The position numbers and the translations under genes were made by a program. Positions 46,899 to 57,938 of a stretch of 64,000 nucleotides of DNA are shown piece by piece. The DNA comes from Rhizomucor pusillus (Eukaryota; Mucoromycota; Mucoromycetes; Mucorales; Lichtheimiaceae): NCBI GenBank assembly GCA_900175165.2, contig FWWN02000225.1:1-64000 (forward strand), written 5' to 3'. The notes below the pieces were generated by a model. The model did not search any database. It saw only the letters and a program-made list of their open reading frames with translations, and was not told where the DNA came from. Numbering within the stretch: the first letter of the stretch is position 1; every line of letters begins with the position of its first letter.

Positions 46899-49800
46899 CT
46901 ACGTATGCGAGTTCGAAGGGAGCTGTGGAAGTTCTTCCAAAAGGTCATCGTAATATGTAATACGATATCGAGAGTTTCGTCCGGTTGACGATGAAGCCAT
47001 GCTTGATCTTACAGGCAGCGTACGGGAGCGCCTCATCGTCGGCGGCTGGAGAAGATGGTAAGATGCATCTTCTTCAGGTGATAAGTGCCGAGATGACCGT
47101 GTATAGTAGGAAATAGTCAAGCTTCTTTGCATAGCAGGCCGTTCAACAATGATCTCGCTATACATGCATCCATCCTGCCATCGAATCGGCACAGGTCTTG
47201 GTGGCAAAGAGTTTCGTCGACGTTCTTGCATCGGTTCCTTCTCCCGCGCGTACATCCATCCAGGCGCAGATCTGCGCCTGTCTTGTACTTGCTCGCTTTC
47301 TTGTCTCTCTGCTGCTCGCAAGTATTGCACTAGATCCGGCATTGACCTAGTCGCTAGCCTTGTAGGGTGTGAGCATTCTGGATATGATTTTCGTCTAGAC
47401 TGTACAAATAGATTCCACATAGTGTCTATATTATCTGATACAGGGTCTTCAAAAATAGTCCATGATCTTCTGCTCTGCGTGGCAAAACTGCTCCGAGTTT
47501 GCATGGCACGGTCGTACAGATCTAAGAACTCGGAGATTGCAAGGCCGGTGTCCCGTGTATTAAACAATGCAGAGCAATCGTCCGCTGGCGGCAGTTCTTG
47601 CTCTTCTTCTACTTCGGTCTTCTCTTCTAGCTGCTGCTGGCGCCATTGCAAATCTAGTCTGTTGCTGCTGACAAGACCGCGTCGGCTTTGAGCATCTTCT
47701 TCACTGTGGGCAAGCGACAACGGGCGAATAAATACGTTGTTGATCTTACGGTCATCATCGCTCTCCTCCGTATCGCTTTCCTTGTCTATATCCACTTGCT
47801 CGATAGCTTCGCGCTCAGTTACTGTGCAAAAGTCGAGCCCGACTCCGCCCGTATCCATCATTGTAAGTCGATGAGGATGGCGTTTGTCCGCATAGAAGCC
47901 GTTTTCTTCATGAAGATCCAGTTTCTTTCCAATGGATTGTATCATTTCGAAATTATTGTGTGCATGGTGATTTTCAGAGGGATGACTGTCTTCGTGGCGA
48001 TAGACCTGAGGAAGCAGATGCTTTACACTGTCGCTGACCATCGGTGTCAGTAGTTTTTTGTGCAAAGCAGGATCCTTGAATTGCTCAGACAAGTCATTCT
48101 TTTTGCTTTTATCCTTGCTCTTGCTATGTTTTTGCAGGAGGCCATCCTTGTGGGACTTTTCATCCTCGTCTATTTCATTCTCGTATTCGCTAACAGGAAT
48201 AGTGGCTGCTTTGCTGGCATCCCAAGTATTGCTCATGTACGATCCAAGCTTTTCCATGCGTTTGTAGTATAGATATTGGAATGCGATAGTGAGGACGGGC
48301 AACGGTATAAGCATGAATGACTGCACGTGACCACCCTTGAGGTTCAATATGATGATCATGAAAAGCTGAAAGAGAATCGTCGAGACAAGGATGGTGTGAT
48401 AGAGCACGGGCCACATTCTGCCACCGCTCTCGATCTTCGTGACAAATATGTACATAAGCATGTACTTATACACGATGGTCGCGACGCAAAAGTATAACAA
48501 CGTAAATGGCAGAACAAATGGAGCGATTGCTGAATATAACAGACCAATTGTGAAAAAGAAAAGCAGTAAACCGTAGTGCGCTGGATAATCGAATTCGGGT
48601 GGTTGCGCCATTTCTCGCAGCTGGCGAGGACTGGGGCGAGTGATCCATTTTCGAAGACTGATCGTTACCAACGGCAAAACTTGAGCCAGATCCATTGTGA
48701 TGCCAAGTGCTTTGATGCATGTGTAGTTGATCCAAAACGTCGACACATCCGAAAGGTTCTTTGCAAGTTGTGTAATGTTATCGCTAACCGAGTTATTTGA
48801 ATCCAGTTTTCCTGACGTGACAAGCGACTTGATCTGACCGTAGATGCTAATCAGGATGGATGTCAACATGAAGACCAGAAGATTGTTAATGATGAAGAAA
48901 ATATAGAGCTTGGTGAAGACTTTGCGATCAAGAGTCGTCTGCGTCTGATAACCTTGCTGCTGAGAGATGAAGCGGAAGAGGTAAGGGAGAACGAAGAAGA
49001 ATATTGCCATGACAATTGGAGTGAACCAGGCCTGGATGATACCGATTAGGAACGAGTTGTTGTTTATAAAGTCTTCAGAGTTGGGTATCAAGCGAATAAG
49101 ATTGAGGATGTTGGATGTCGCCGAGAGAGCGCCGACAGGTATCATCCAAGAAAAGATTACCACCCAGTAAACAAGCCTGCCTATCCATAGCTTCGCTTTG
49201 TGTGTTTTTCCTTCCAGAGGCAAGTTTGGCCAAATCAAATCGGAAGGCGTTGGCGACAGACGCACCGCAAAGTGTTGACTTTTGTTCTTCTTGATAAAAG
49301 TGAGTAGCGCTTGCTCTGTGGTGTGAGCGTATTCAACGCGAGAGAAAGATATCCATCCATAGTTTGCTGGCTTGGTGCTTTTACTTCGTAGCTCGTTGAT
49401 CTCCTTTGCTAGATCCTTGACTTGCTTTGTATAATACTCTATAGCATCATGCTTGCGACCCCCGCAACCAAGGAAGCCACCAACTTTGACCGTCGGACGT
49501 TTCTTGTTCTTGCCTTTCCCATCTAAATAAAGTGTCAACTCCGTTCCCAGATATATGAAAGTTAAAGCCTCCTTTGTTTTTACCCTCTAAATAGAATGCC
49601 AGGGTGTTTTCGAGGTTGCGAACGGCCTCTTCATGCTCAACCGTGAGTTTATTCAATTTTGCGCTGTGGTGGCCGATGATAGCTTGTTCAATTGGATGCT
49701 GGATGACGCCTTTCATACCAGCTAACCATGACTTTAATTTGCTGTCCGATCGGGCTTCTTTAGGCACACTTGTTACGAGTAAAGACTTTGCGGAAACCTG

Positions 49801-50529
49801 ATTCGGCGGGTCACGGAAAAATTGCTGGCGCATGTCAATATAGTCACAGGATGCACGATACAAAAAGTATGCAATGAATATCGTATAGATCCAGGTCGCA
49901 GTTGCCGGTGCCCAGTACCATCGTAAATCTTCTTGCTTCGAGGAGCTGTAATTGATGCCGGATATCGACAAGACATCGATACCAGCTGGGGGCGGCCAAT
50001 CGCTGTATTTTTGTATGTGTAACCAGATTAGAATAAGCACGCGAAAGCCTTTTCAAAAATAAAAATTAAACCTTACCCAGTACGGTAAGTAGCGACAATG
50101 TTAATTGGAATCAAGGCACAGACGCCAATGATACTCATAAGGAGTAAAAGATGCCGTAATAACCGGATACTTCTTATGAACAGTACAGCGTCATATCCAA
50201 TTCGGTCCATAAGATAGCGGTCATCTGCCTTGAATACCGGTTTCACCCACGCGAAGCACCCTGATCCAATCGCCGGTGGCCGTCGTCTAAAGACTGTCAG
50301 ACCATATTTTCTCATGGTGTTGATACTTTGCAAACTGACTGTTGTACCTTGCCGTCGAGAATTTGTATTTTGGCGCATAAACAAGCGTATTTCTGGGACG
50401 CAGAAAATTGAATGCCAGGATCACCGCCACAGAAACTCCTAGATTGATCCCAAACTGTGTTGCCATTGCCTTGATATTGAGATTGGCATCCTGTTTCTTT
50501 TGATCCTCGAATGATACGTAGACATTCAT
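46899..50529 (-). CDS. CSC1/RSN1-like (OSCA/TMEM63) stress-gated channel
   Basis: Multi-spanning cation channel of the CSC1/OSCA/TMEM63 (DUF221) family, opened by osmotic or mechanical stress. Exons 50529-50348, 50286-50077, 50002-49584 and 49522-46899 sum to 3435 nt, 1144 residues. An N-terminal helix GINLGVSVAVILAFNFLRP precedes YAPKYKF, GCFAWVKPVFKADDRYLMDR and IGYDAVLFIR. The cytosolic loop carries SLLVTSVPKEARSD and IEYYTKQVKDLAKEINEL. The channel core includes LVYWVVIFSWMIPVGALSAT, IIQAWFTPIVMAIFFFVLPY, FTKLYIFFIINNLLVFML and LPFTLLYFCVATIVYKYMLM. The roughly 420-residue acidic and Arg/Ser-rich cytosolic tail (QESEQVQDRRRSAPGWMYAR) is longer than in yeast Csc1 and probably regulatory. 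Confidence 0.92.
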
Positions 50530-53100
50530 GAAATATGGGGCTGCGAGCGCAATGGAAAGAAAAAGAGGTAAATAAGGAAGCAGAAGAAGCGGGGTGCAGC
50601 CAAGAGAGCGCGCTGAAGTATTGAGACCCTGCTGTCTGTGTAACTGTCACACAGACTCAAGTTCAGGTACATTTTTAGCCAACAGACCAGGGAAGAATGA
50701 CATTTGGAGTTAAACATCACTTGACAGCCTCGTATGCTACAGATTACGTTCATAAATCAGTTCATGCTCGCGGATTGCAGCGAAGATACCATAGCTTAAA
50801 GTTCCATTGATGCGCATTCTATGCTATTAATATGCAGAAACCGAGAGCTGACGACAAAGACTGTGCTTATGCGCGGATAGAACTGCTCCAATGATACCAC
50901 CAGAGTATGAACAACGAGAATAATGCTGTATATCTATAATAAAGTTGGATGAAAAGAATGAAAATGCGCAGACTGGCAGCAAGTTAATTTTTTGGACATG
51001 ATGGCTGGACAAATTGGCAGAAAGGAACGGTCGCTTCATGATGGCCCAGCGCGCGGTGGGCGTGAAATATGCAGTAGAGAATACTGCAAAGACAAGTTTT
51101 GAGCGATATATTGTGTTTTTAAAAAAGAGTGGAGTGGACATTGGTTTTGGAATCGGTGGTGACAAAAAGGAATGTAGATAGAAGATGCCATGCAGAGTTC
51201 ACGGCCTGTTGAATCCTGTAATGGCCGCTCTACGGCAAACAAGTTATGTAGATATCATCAAGTTATCTCTTTTCGCAAGGGGCTTAAACCTGGTCAACGG
51301 TCTCCATGTTTTCAAAGCCATATATAGACATTTTCCGGAGGAGGTTTTCTCGGTCTTGGAACTTCGACTCAGCCCATGGAGTTGCGAGCTAAGCTGGGTA
51401 TATCCTGGTTTCCAAGAGCGCGCCACACTGTCAGGACAAGAACCGTGTAGAGGGCCCTGGCAGCGGCGAAGACGTTAGGACGGGAAAGGATACAGCGCAA
51501 ATGCGCGAGCGAGGCGTGGGTGCAGAGTTAAGGACAGGAGACAGAGAAGGATGAGAAGATGGCACGGCAATAGCAGCCGACCGCAAGGAATGGCGAGGAG
51601 GACGAGCGGAATCAGTCGTTGTGTTGGTTGCCTGGCGGAAAAGGTGAAAGAATAGGTGGGAAATGGGAGAAATGTTGCGCCACAGGTGAACAGAAACAGG
51701 TGCCTTTGATATCGGCTACAAAGCAGGATGGCATATAAGCCGCAATGGAAAGAAGTGTAAGGTGTTTGGGTGAGTTAGCTACCAATGACAAATTTGACAG
51801 AGTATAGACGATATTCTGCAAGCAGTTGGTGTGCAGCTTATACATATAAAAAAACCTTCAAAGCATTTGCTAAGCAATTAGGTATGCTAATAGCAGACGA
51901 TAGACGTGTACAAATAATTTGAAGACACTTGTAAGGAGCGTAGTTGGGAAACGATATAGAAAGCTTTTGAATTTGGTGCAATGGCCAGAAGTGTACGTAG
52001 TTATCCCAGAAAGAGAATCATGACCAGAGAAGAGACAAGAAAGGCCTGATGCCAACAACAGACTCTCCCAAACGGTGTTTGGTTGGGGATGTAGCGTAAT
52101 GATATCAGGTGAGACAGAAGTGAATACTTTGAGATTGGACATCACGTAAGAAATGTTACAGAGAAAAAAGACGGAAAAAAAAGCATTTACACAACCCTTC
52201 ATTACTGCTATGTGTTTACAGATGGAGGTTGAACTTTCCTTTGCGGATACATATAGATCATTCAGATAGCTGCTTTCAGCTTGCTATGGCAAAGAAGTTA
52301 GTAAGTATGAACACTGTATTGCCACAGCTTCGTTTAGCTTGACATTGAGAAACGTTCTAAGCCTTCAAATTATCCTGAACATTTGTGATATCTTCTCATA
52401 TTGTAAACATTTAAAATTCAGAATGCTATAAAGACAAATTGAGTTGTAACAAGTTCGTCTAAAATATTGCTGCTCTACGTTCGCATGGTATGTCCTGAAC
52501 GCAGCTTGCATTTATATTTATCGCCTTAGTCCCCAGCAGCAGGACACATGTCCGAAATTCCCATATCGTACTAAATGGTAGATTCTACATGCTAGAGTCA
52601 TGATGTTAACCTTTCAGGGTACAAACCTTGCACGACTGGGGAACGCAGTAGACTTGGCAATATCCAATCTATGCAGCCCTTGATGTAGAAAGTAGGCTGA
52701 GTTGTGTGTTCTTGTCAGAGTGCCACCAGAAACTAGCCGAATGTGCCCGACATGGGACCATTTTAAATATTATTTCCATTCCTGTACCAGCCTGAACGAA
52801 TTTATCAAGGGTAGACATCGAGAGTTTTGCTAAGGCGCGCTCATTCGGACGGGAGAGCACAAAGTTGCAGCAGGATAAAGGCTCTGATAAACTCAGATCA
52901 TATCTTGATGAGAAGTTCAAAGACAAGAAATCTTCGTAATCCCTCATATAAGGATATTGGAAATCACGTCGAAACTATAGACAGTAAGCTGTAAAATAGT
53001 ATGTACTTACGAGGACACTATTTGTATGGAAACATCTTGTTATATACATAAAATCGAGTTCTGATTCATATGCACCATTGTTTTGGACGTTTGTGCAACC
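50530..53100. other. Long non-coding interval
   Basis: About 2.6 kb with no supported gene on either strand. A purine-rich, comparatively GC-rich segment at about 51470-51660 stands out from the AT-rich surroundings and could be part of a transcript, but nothing identifies it. Confidence 0.45.
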
Positions 53101-54037
53101 ATGCCTGAAGCCAAGGATATTTCAACAGATCAACAATGGCGTTCTCTCTTTGAATCAGCTTTTTCTCTTGTATCTATGGCACCTTTGAAGATTATTGGAG
53201 GAGGCTTCGGACGTACTGGTACAGACAGTCTTCGCACAGCGCTTAGTATGCTCGGGTAAGAAGGCGTAGATTGAGCTATTGCATTCTTGTCAAAGCTCTG
53301 GAAATGTGGATAGTACTGATCTTATTTTGCATTGTGTATAAAGGTACCATACTCATCACATGAAATCATTTCGAGAGGAGCCTGGTATTACAGATCCATC
53401 TGTGTTCAAGCGTGCTTACGAACATCCAGAAGAGCCTGTTGACTGGGACCAAGTATACGAGGGATTTGACTCTGCAGTTGAGTAAGTAAAAAATAAAAAG
53501 GATGACAGATATTTACGTCGCTTGTTGCAGGCTAAATGTGCTGATATACAATTACTCCGAAGCTGGCCATCGGTTTCGTTTTTTGATCGCCTAGTTGAGG
53601 CATATCCTGATGCAAAAGTCATCCTTACGGTACGCTCTGCTGACAGCTGGTATACTTCGGTCAAGAATACTATCTGGGGCCGAGGAAGAAATCCTCCTCC
53701 GCATTTGCCGGATAATCCAGTGTTCCAAAGACAAATCGAGATGTGTCATGCTCTTATTTTGGACGGCGCATTCCATCCTGACAGCGATGCATTTTTGGAC
53801 GAGGAGGCTATGAAGAAGAAATTCGTTGAACATAACGAGCATGTCAAGGCGACCATCCCTCCGGACCGGTTGCTAGTTATGGAATTCGGAGAAGGCTGGG
53901 AGCGCTTATGTGCCTTCTTAGGCAAAGAGGTACCTGATGTGCCGTATCCAAACGTTAATTCTACCAAGGAAATGTGGGCTCGTGACGAAGAGCGTAGAAA
54001 GAAACAATTGGAAGAGGAACAGCAGCAGCAGGGATAG
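53101..54037 (+). CDS. P-loop sulfotransferase-family protein
   Basis: Member of the fungal/animal sulfotransferase-fold family (Sulfotransfer_4 type); the substrate is unknown. Exons 53101-53255, 53344-53481 and 53563-54037 sum to 768 nt, 255 residues. The P-loop is GGGFGRTGTDSLRTALSMLG (5'-PSB site). It is followed by YHTHHMKSF, PVDWDQVYEGFDSAVDWPSV, FFDRLVEAYPDAKVILTVRS with the 3'-PB residues R and S (TVRSADSWY), then GEGWERLCAFLGKEVPD and VPYPNVN. This block order is standard for the family. The second acceptor (53562) was picked by frame over the stronger-looking GTTGCAG at 53530, which would not keep it. The C-terminus is a short Glu/Gln/Lys helix. Confidence 0.88.
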
Positions 54038-54345
54038 TAAAGAAGAAAGGAACACAATTATGTAGATTTTTTACTTCATATATATATCATCATCATCGTG
54101 ACTAAACAACACAAATTTATGTGCTTTACAACTTGCTTTCAGTATTATTTTCCAAGTTGACTATGGATGCTCTGTCTCGACGTAACAATGCGGCTTTGCT
54201 AGCCATTGAGTCGTTTTTTCCCGAGTATTGGGATTGCCCAAAGCTGGCGATAGCCCAAGGTCGGACAGTGAAGGCAAAAACTCTTGGCTCGCTTGGCAGG
54301 CAGCCTAGTTTTGCCTCCTCTTTCTTTGCAGTCGTTTCTCGCAGC

Positions 54346-55652
54346 ATGAGCAAAGCCAACCAAGCTCATCAGTTTTATTCATACACAAGCCCTGCATCAG
54401 ATATACAATATACACCAAGTGCTCCCTCTGCAGAAGATGTAAATCAGCCACCTTCATACGATGATGCCATTAGGCTTCGACCGGGAATGCTTCCAGAAAC
54501 CAGTAACCGTAAACCGTTTGACGGCTACGTACAAGATACCAGCACCACCATTCCTCCATTTAACCCCTCCTCCACTGCCGGCGCTGCCACCTTCTCTTCA
54601 TCTTCCCCTTCGACCAATCCATATTTGCAACCCAACATACCAGAATTTGACGAAGACTTTATCACTGCTATCCCCGAAGAGCAGCAACGGCTGCTGAGCG
54701 ACGATAACGACGATCAAGCATTCCGCGGTCGACCGCCTCCTCCTGGATATGCGCCGTATCTAGCCCCGTACAAGACATTAAAAGATGGAAGCATCATTTC
54801 TCGAGACGAGCATCTCAACAGCGACGGAGAAGCTCTGGTGCAGTTTCTCAAGCAGCACAACACACCACCCAATATGGCTGTTCGATTTCGAGGTAAAGAG
54901 ATCAGTCGTCCTCACTTTGCAATAGCAATTTTGGTTATCTTGATAATTGACTTGTATCGTTTATCAGGATGGCACGAAGAAACGTTTTGGCGTAGTCGCA
55001 CTTCACGAGATAACGACGGCAACGTCATAGAATTGCAAGAACCTGAGACGCGAACAATTACAGATTTTGAATTTGAAATCGACTGCAGCGACTGTATCTC
55101 GCCTTTTTGCCAAGGCATTTATGTATTACCAGATAAAAAGACTGGCGAGATCAAGACTGTTCGACAGCTTTGCGACGATTATGTCCATGAAAAGAACAAA
55201 TTAAAAGAACTGCGTCTCACCAAAGAAATCGAATGGAACTACGCAGAGCTTACTCGAGGTAATAAAATTTCAAGAGCGATACATTTACAACTCGGTCTTA
55301 ACACTTACTGTTGTTAGCATTCACGGCTGCTATCCGGGCGTATGGATATCACCACGCTGTCGAAATCACATTTGAAACTAAAGAAAACAAGATCACCGTC
55401 AAAACGCAATCGCGCTTATCACGGCTTGCTGATAACTGGATAATGAAGGCATTCTGCTACCTGACATGCCTAATTATACTTGCATGGCCCATAATGTTTA
55501 TCTACAGAAAACGGTTTGGCCACGCCACGCTCAAAAGCAAATGGACCATGACAGTCTCAGAACGAGACTGGTACCAACGTCACATCACAGAAGTGCTGGG
55601 AAAGGTTCGAACGCAGGGTCAAGCTCTCGGAGTCGTACCCTTCATTCTTTAA
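54346..55652 (+). CDS. Membrane protein with PPxY motifs
   Basis: Not assigned to a named gene. Exons 54346-55258 and 55318-55652 sum to 1248 nt, 415 residues. The N-terminal 150 residues are disordered and hold two PPxY WW-ligands: NQPPSYDDAI and RPPPPGYAPY. A hydrophobic segment HFAIAILVILIIDLYRL follows, then a Cys pair (IDCSDCISPFCQGIYVLP) and a conserved-looking ordered part: LTRAFTAAIRAYGYHHAVEI, TFETKENKITVKTQS. A second segment is AFCYLTCLIILAWPIMFIYR, then WYQRHITEVLGKVRTQG. Two helices with the ordered part between them suggest a lumenal domain. PPxY motifs usually recruit Rsp5/NEDD4 ubiquitin ligases, so an adaptor role is plausible but unproven. An in-frame ATG at 54163 would extend it. 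Confidence 0.75.
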
Positions 55653-56070
55653 GTTCACCGTACTACTAGCATATAAATAAACCGCGACTTGTGTATCATT
55701 TTGCCTGTAGTCATTGTACAACAACGTTAGTGTGAATATTAACGACTCTGGAAAACGATCATCGCTCAACGCTCCCAAATATAATAATAAGAGTCTAAGC
55801 CTTTAACTATGGAAGATGCTCACTTAATTTGGAAAGAACTATAATGCACATGGCCATAAATGCATTCAAGGGCGATCGTAAAGAAGAAAAAAAGTGGGGA
55901 GCACAATCAAGAGACAGAGAGATGGTGATGGAGAAAATGTTCGTAATAATGATAAGTAAATCAGAGGAAGCAGGGAAGGAGGAGAAGAAGAACAACAGGC
56001 ACACATGTATATATACGCCGTAATAATAATGTAGCTAAATGATTATGACTTGTACACCAGTAATAGCATT
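55653..56070. other. Intergenic region between convergent genes
   Basis: About 420 nt; 3' flanks of two convergent genes. AT- and purine-rich, no gene seen. Confidence 0.5.
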
Positions 56071-57230
56071 TTACATTCTTTGATGTGGTTTGCCATCTGC
56101 AGTATCCGGCTTGTAGTAATCGCCTCCACGCTGCGCTGCTGCAGAACCCGCATCGTACATGTGCTGAGGTTGAGGTTGCTGATGGTCGTATCCTTGGCTG
56201 GACACAGCCGTGCTTCCGTCGTAATAATACTGCTGCTGGTCATCGTAGTAGCCGCTCTCCGGGTAGTAGTATCCTGGTTGCTGCTGGTGCTGCTGACCTG
56301 GCGACATGGGACCGCCTGGAGGAGCACCGTAAGGCTGTTGGTAGCTGGGGACATAGTGGCGGTTGGTACCATATTCAGCGCTAGGTGCATCGTTGTAGAA
56401 GTTGCCTTGCTCGTTCAAGCGTGGAAGCGTAGGTGAGGCAGCACCGGCGACGGCAGCACCGCCAGCAGCGGCAGCACCAGCACCAGCACCGGCTGCAGCC
56501 AGATTGGAGGCAGCCATAGGAGGAGATCGGTGGTGAGGGAAATCGGTTTCAGCCAAACCAAAGTCCTCGAAATCAGTGGTACGCTTCTCACGGCTGCGCG
56601 AGGTGCATCCACCGCGGCGGTTAAGCCAAGCCAAGAAACCTCCAATCAGGGCAACACCCACTGTGTGGAATACAAGTGAATTTTACAGGCACCGTTTCAC
56701 GCTATTCTTAACTTACCAACTCCGCCGACAACAGCACCAGCAATTGTGCCTGCTTTGTTATCGCCATTATCCTCTTGCTGGTCCGAAGAATGCGTTGAAG
56801 TCGGGGCACTCGAAGACTTGGTAGATGATCCAGAACTAGATGAAGATGAGCTCGAGTCGCTGCTGGAGGAAGGAGTCTCGCTCGACGAAGGAGATTGGCT
56901 GCTGGAAGGAGCCTGGGAGGAAGATGGCGCTGCAGAGGACGAGGAAGGCTGCACTTGGCTCGAACTAGGTTGAGCACTGGAACTCGTTGGTTGCGCACTG
57001 GAAGAGGGTTGAGGATCTGAGCTCGATGGTTGCGGTTGCGCGCTGGAGCTTGGTTGAGGAGCTTCGGTCGAGGTCGGTTGAGGGGCTTCGGTCGAACTAG
57101 GTGCTGGTGTTGTAACTGGAGTGTCACTCGAGGAAGGAGCTGGCGAGGCCGAGTTCTGTGAGTCGACTCTAGAGATTGCCTGAATCAAGATGAGTGCAAC
57201 GAGCACCCAGGTGGTAAATGAGAGTCGCAT
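56071..57230 (-). CDS. Ser-rich single-pass wall-sensor-like protein
   Basis: Likely cell-wall or stress sensor by architecture (Mid2/Wsc/SKG6-like); no named orthologue. Exons 57230-56717 and 56660-56071 sum to 1104 nt, 367 residues. Signal peptide MRLSFTTWVLVALILIQAIS. An ectodomain of about 130 residues is almost only Ser, Pro, Gln, Thr and Ala in repeated PSSSAQPQ/PSSSxxP units, so heavily O-mannosylated and stiff. The transmembrane helix AGTIAGAVVGGVVGVALIGG is completed across the intron and carries small-xxx-small motifs, with FLAWLNRRG as the cytosolic stop signal. The tail starts SREKRTTDFEDFGL, passes an Ala/Gly run and ends in a Tyr/Gln-rich region (GYYYPESGYYDDQQQYYY). Confidence 0.82.
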
Positions 57231-57938
57231 AAAGTTCTAGTGCTTTGGAAAGGGAAAAAAATAAGAGAAGAAAAGGACCCTGCTAAAAAACTCCCATAAA
57301 AAATTCCACATTTGGCTGCTGGGTTCCCCTTCGGCCTTGGTGTCCATTTTTCTGTGTTACTGTGTAACATCAAGAGTGCCATATTTTTTTAGTAACCGTC
57401 ACCGAAACCCTGTTTCAGGGTAATGATCATTGTCTCATATGTTTCCAAGTCAACAACTGCTTAGTGAAAGAGACAAAATAAGGGTTTCCTTGATCGAGTC
57501 AGCTGGTATTATGTAAGATTTTCATTTTTGTTTACAGAATCACAGGGATGGGTTTGTTTCATCCTTAATGTCTCGATGCCGCTGATCTTGCCAGGCCGGC
57601 TCCGAATCAGACAGTTTGAAACCTTGGCATTCTTCTGCAGCGTCCAAGTTGGATCGGATCACAAAGTATCGGCAGCTGATTAAGTACGCCTTTATTCGGG
57701 TGCAAGGCTTATTTTCATCTCATGTCATGTGCAAAAAGAAAGTGATCTTTGTGAACCTCACAATATCCGCTTCCAGGCAAGATCAAACCAGCAGTTATCA
57801 ATGGAATATTGCCAGTCAGCTATTTTATCGCTCTGACGTCCATAGAGTAAAATACCACATGCGGGTTCAAGAGACAACATTGGACAGGGGTTTGTACATG
57901 AATAATCATTGTTCATCAAATACATCTATGCTAAGAGT
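57231..57938. other. Intergenic region
   Basis: About 700 nt upstream of the sensor-like gene and downstream of TRM44. No gene recognised. Confidence 0.5.

Noticed and set aside
47149..48267. Several open frames on the plus strand, some hydrophobic
   Set aside because: Antisense to the conserved CSC1-like exon; no independent start context or motif.
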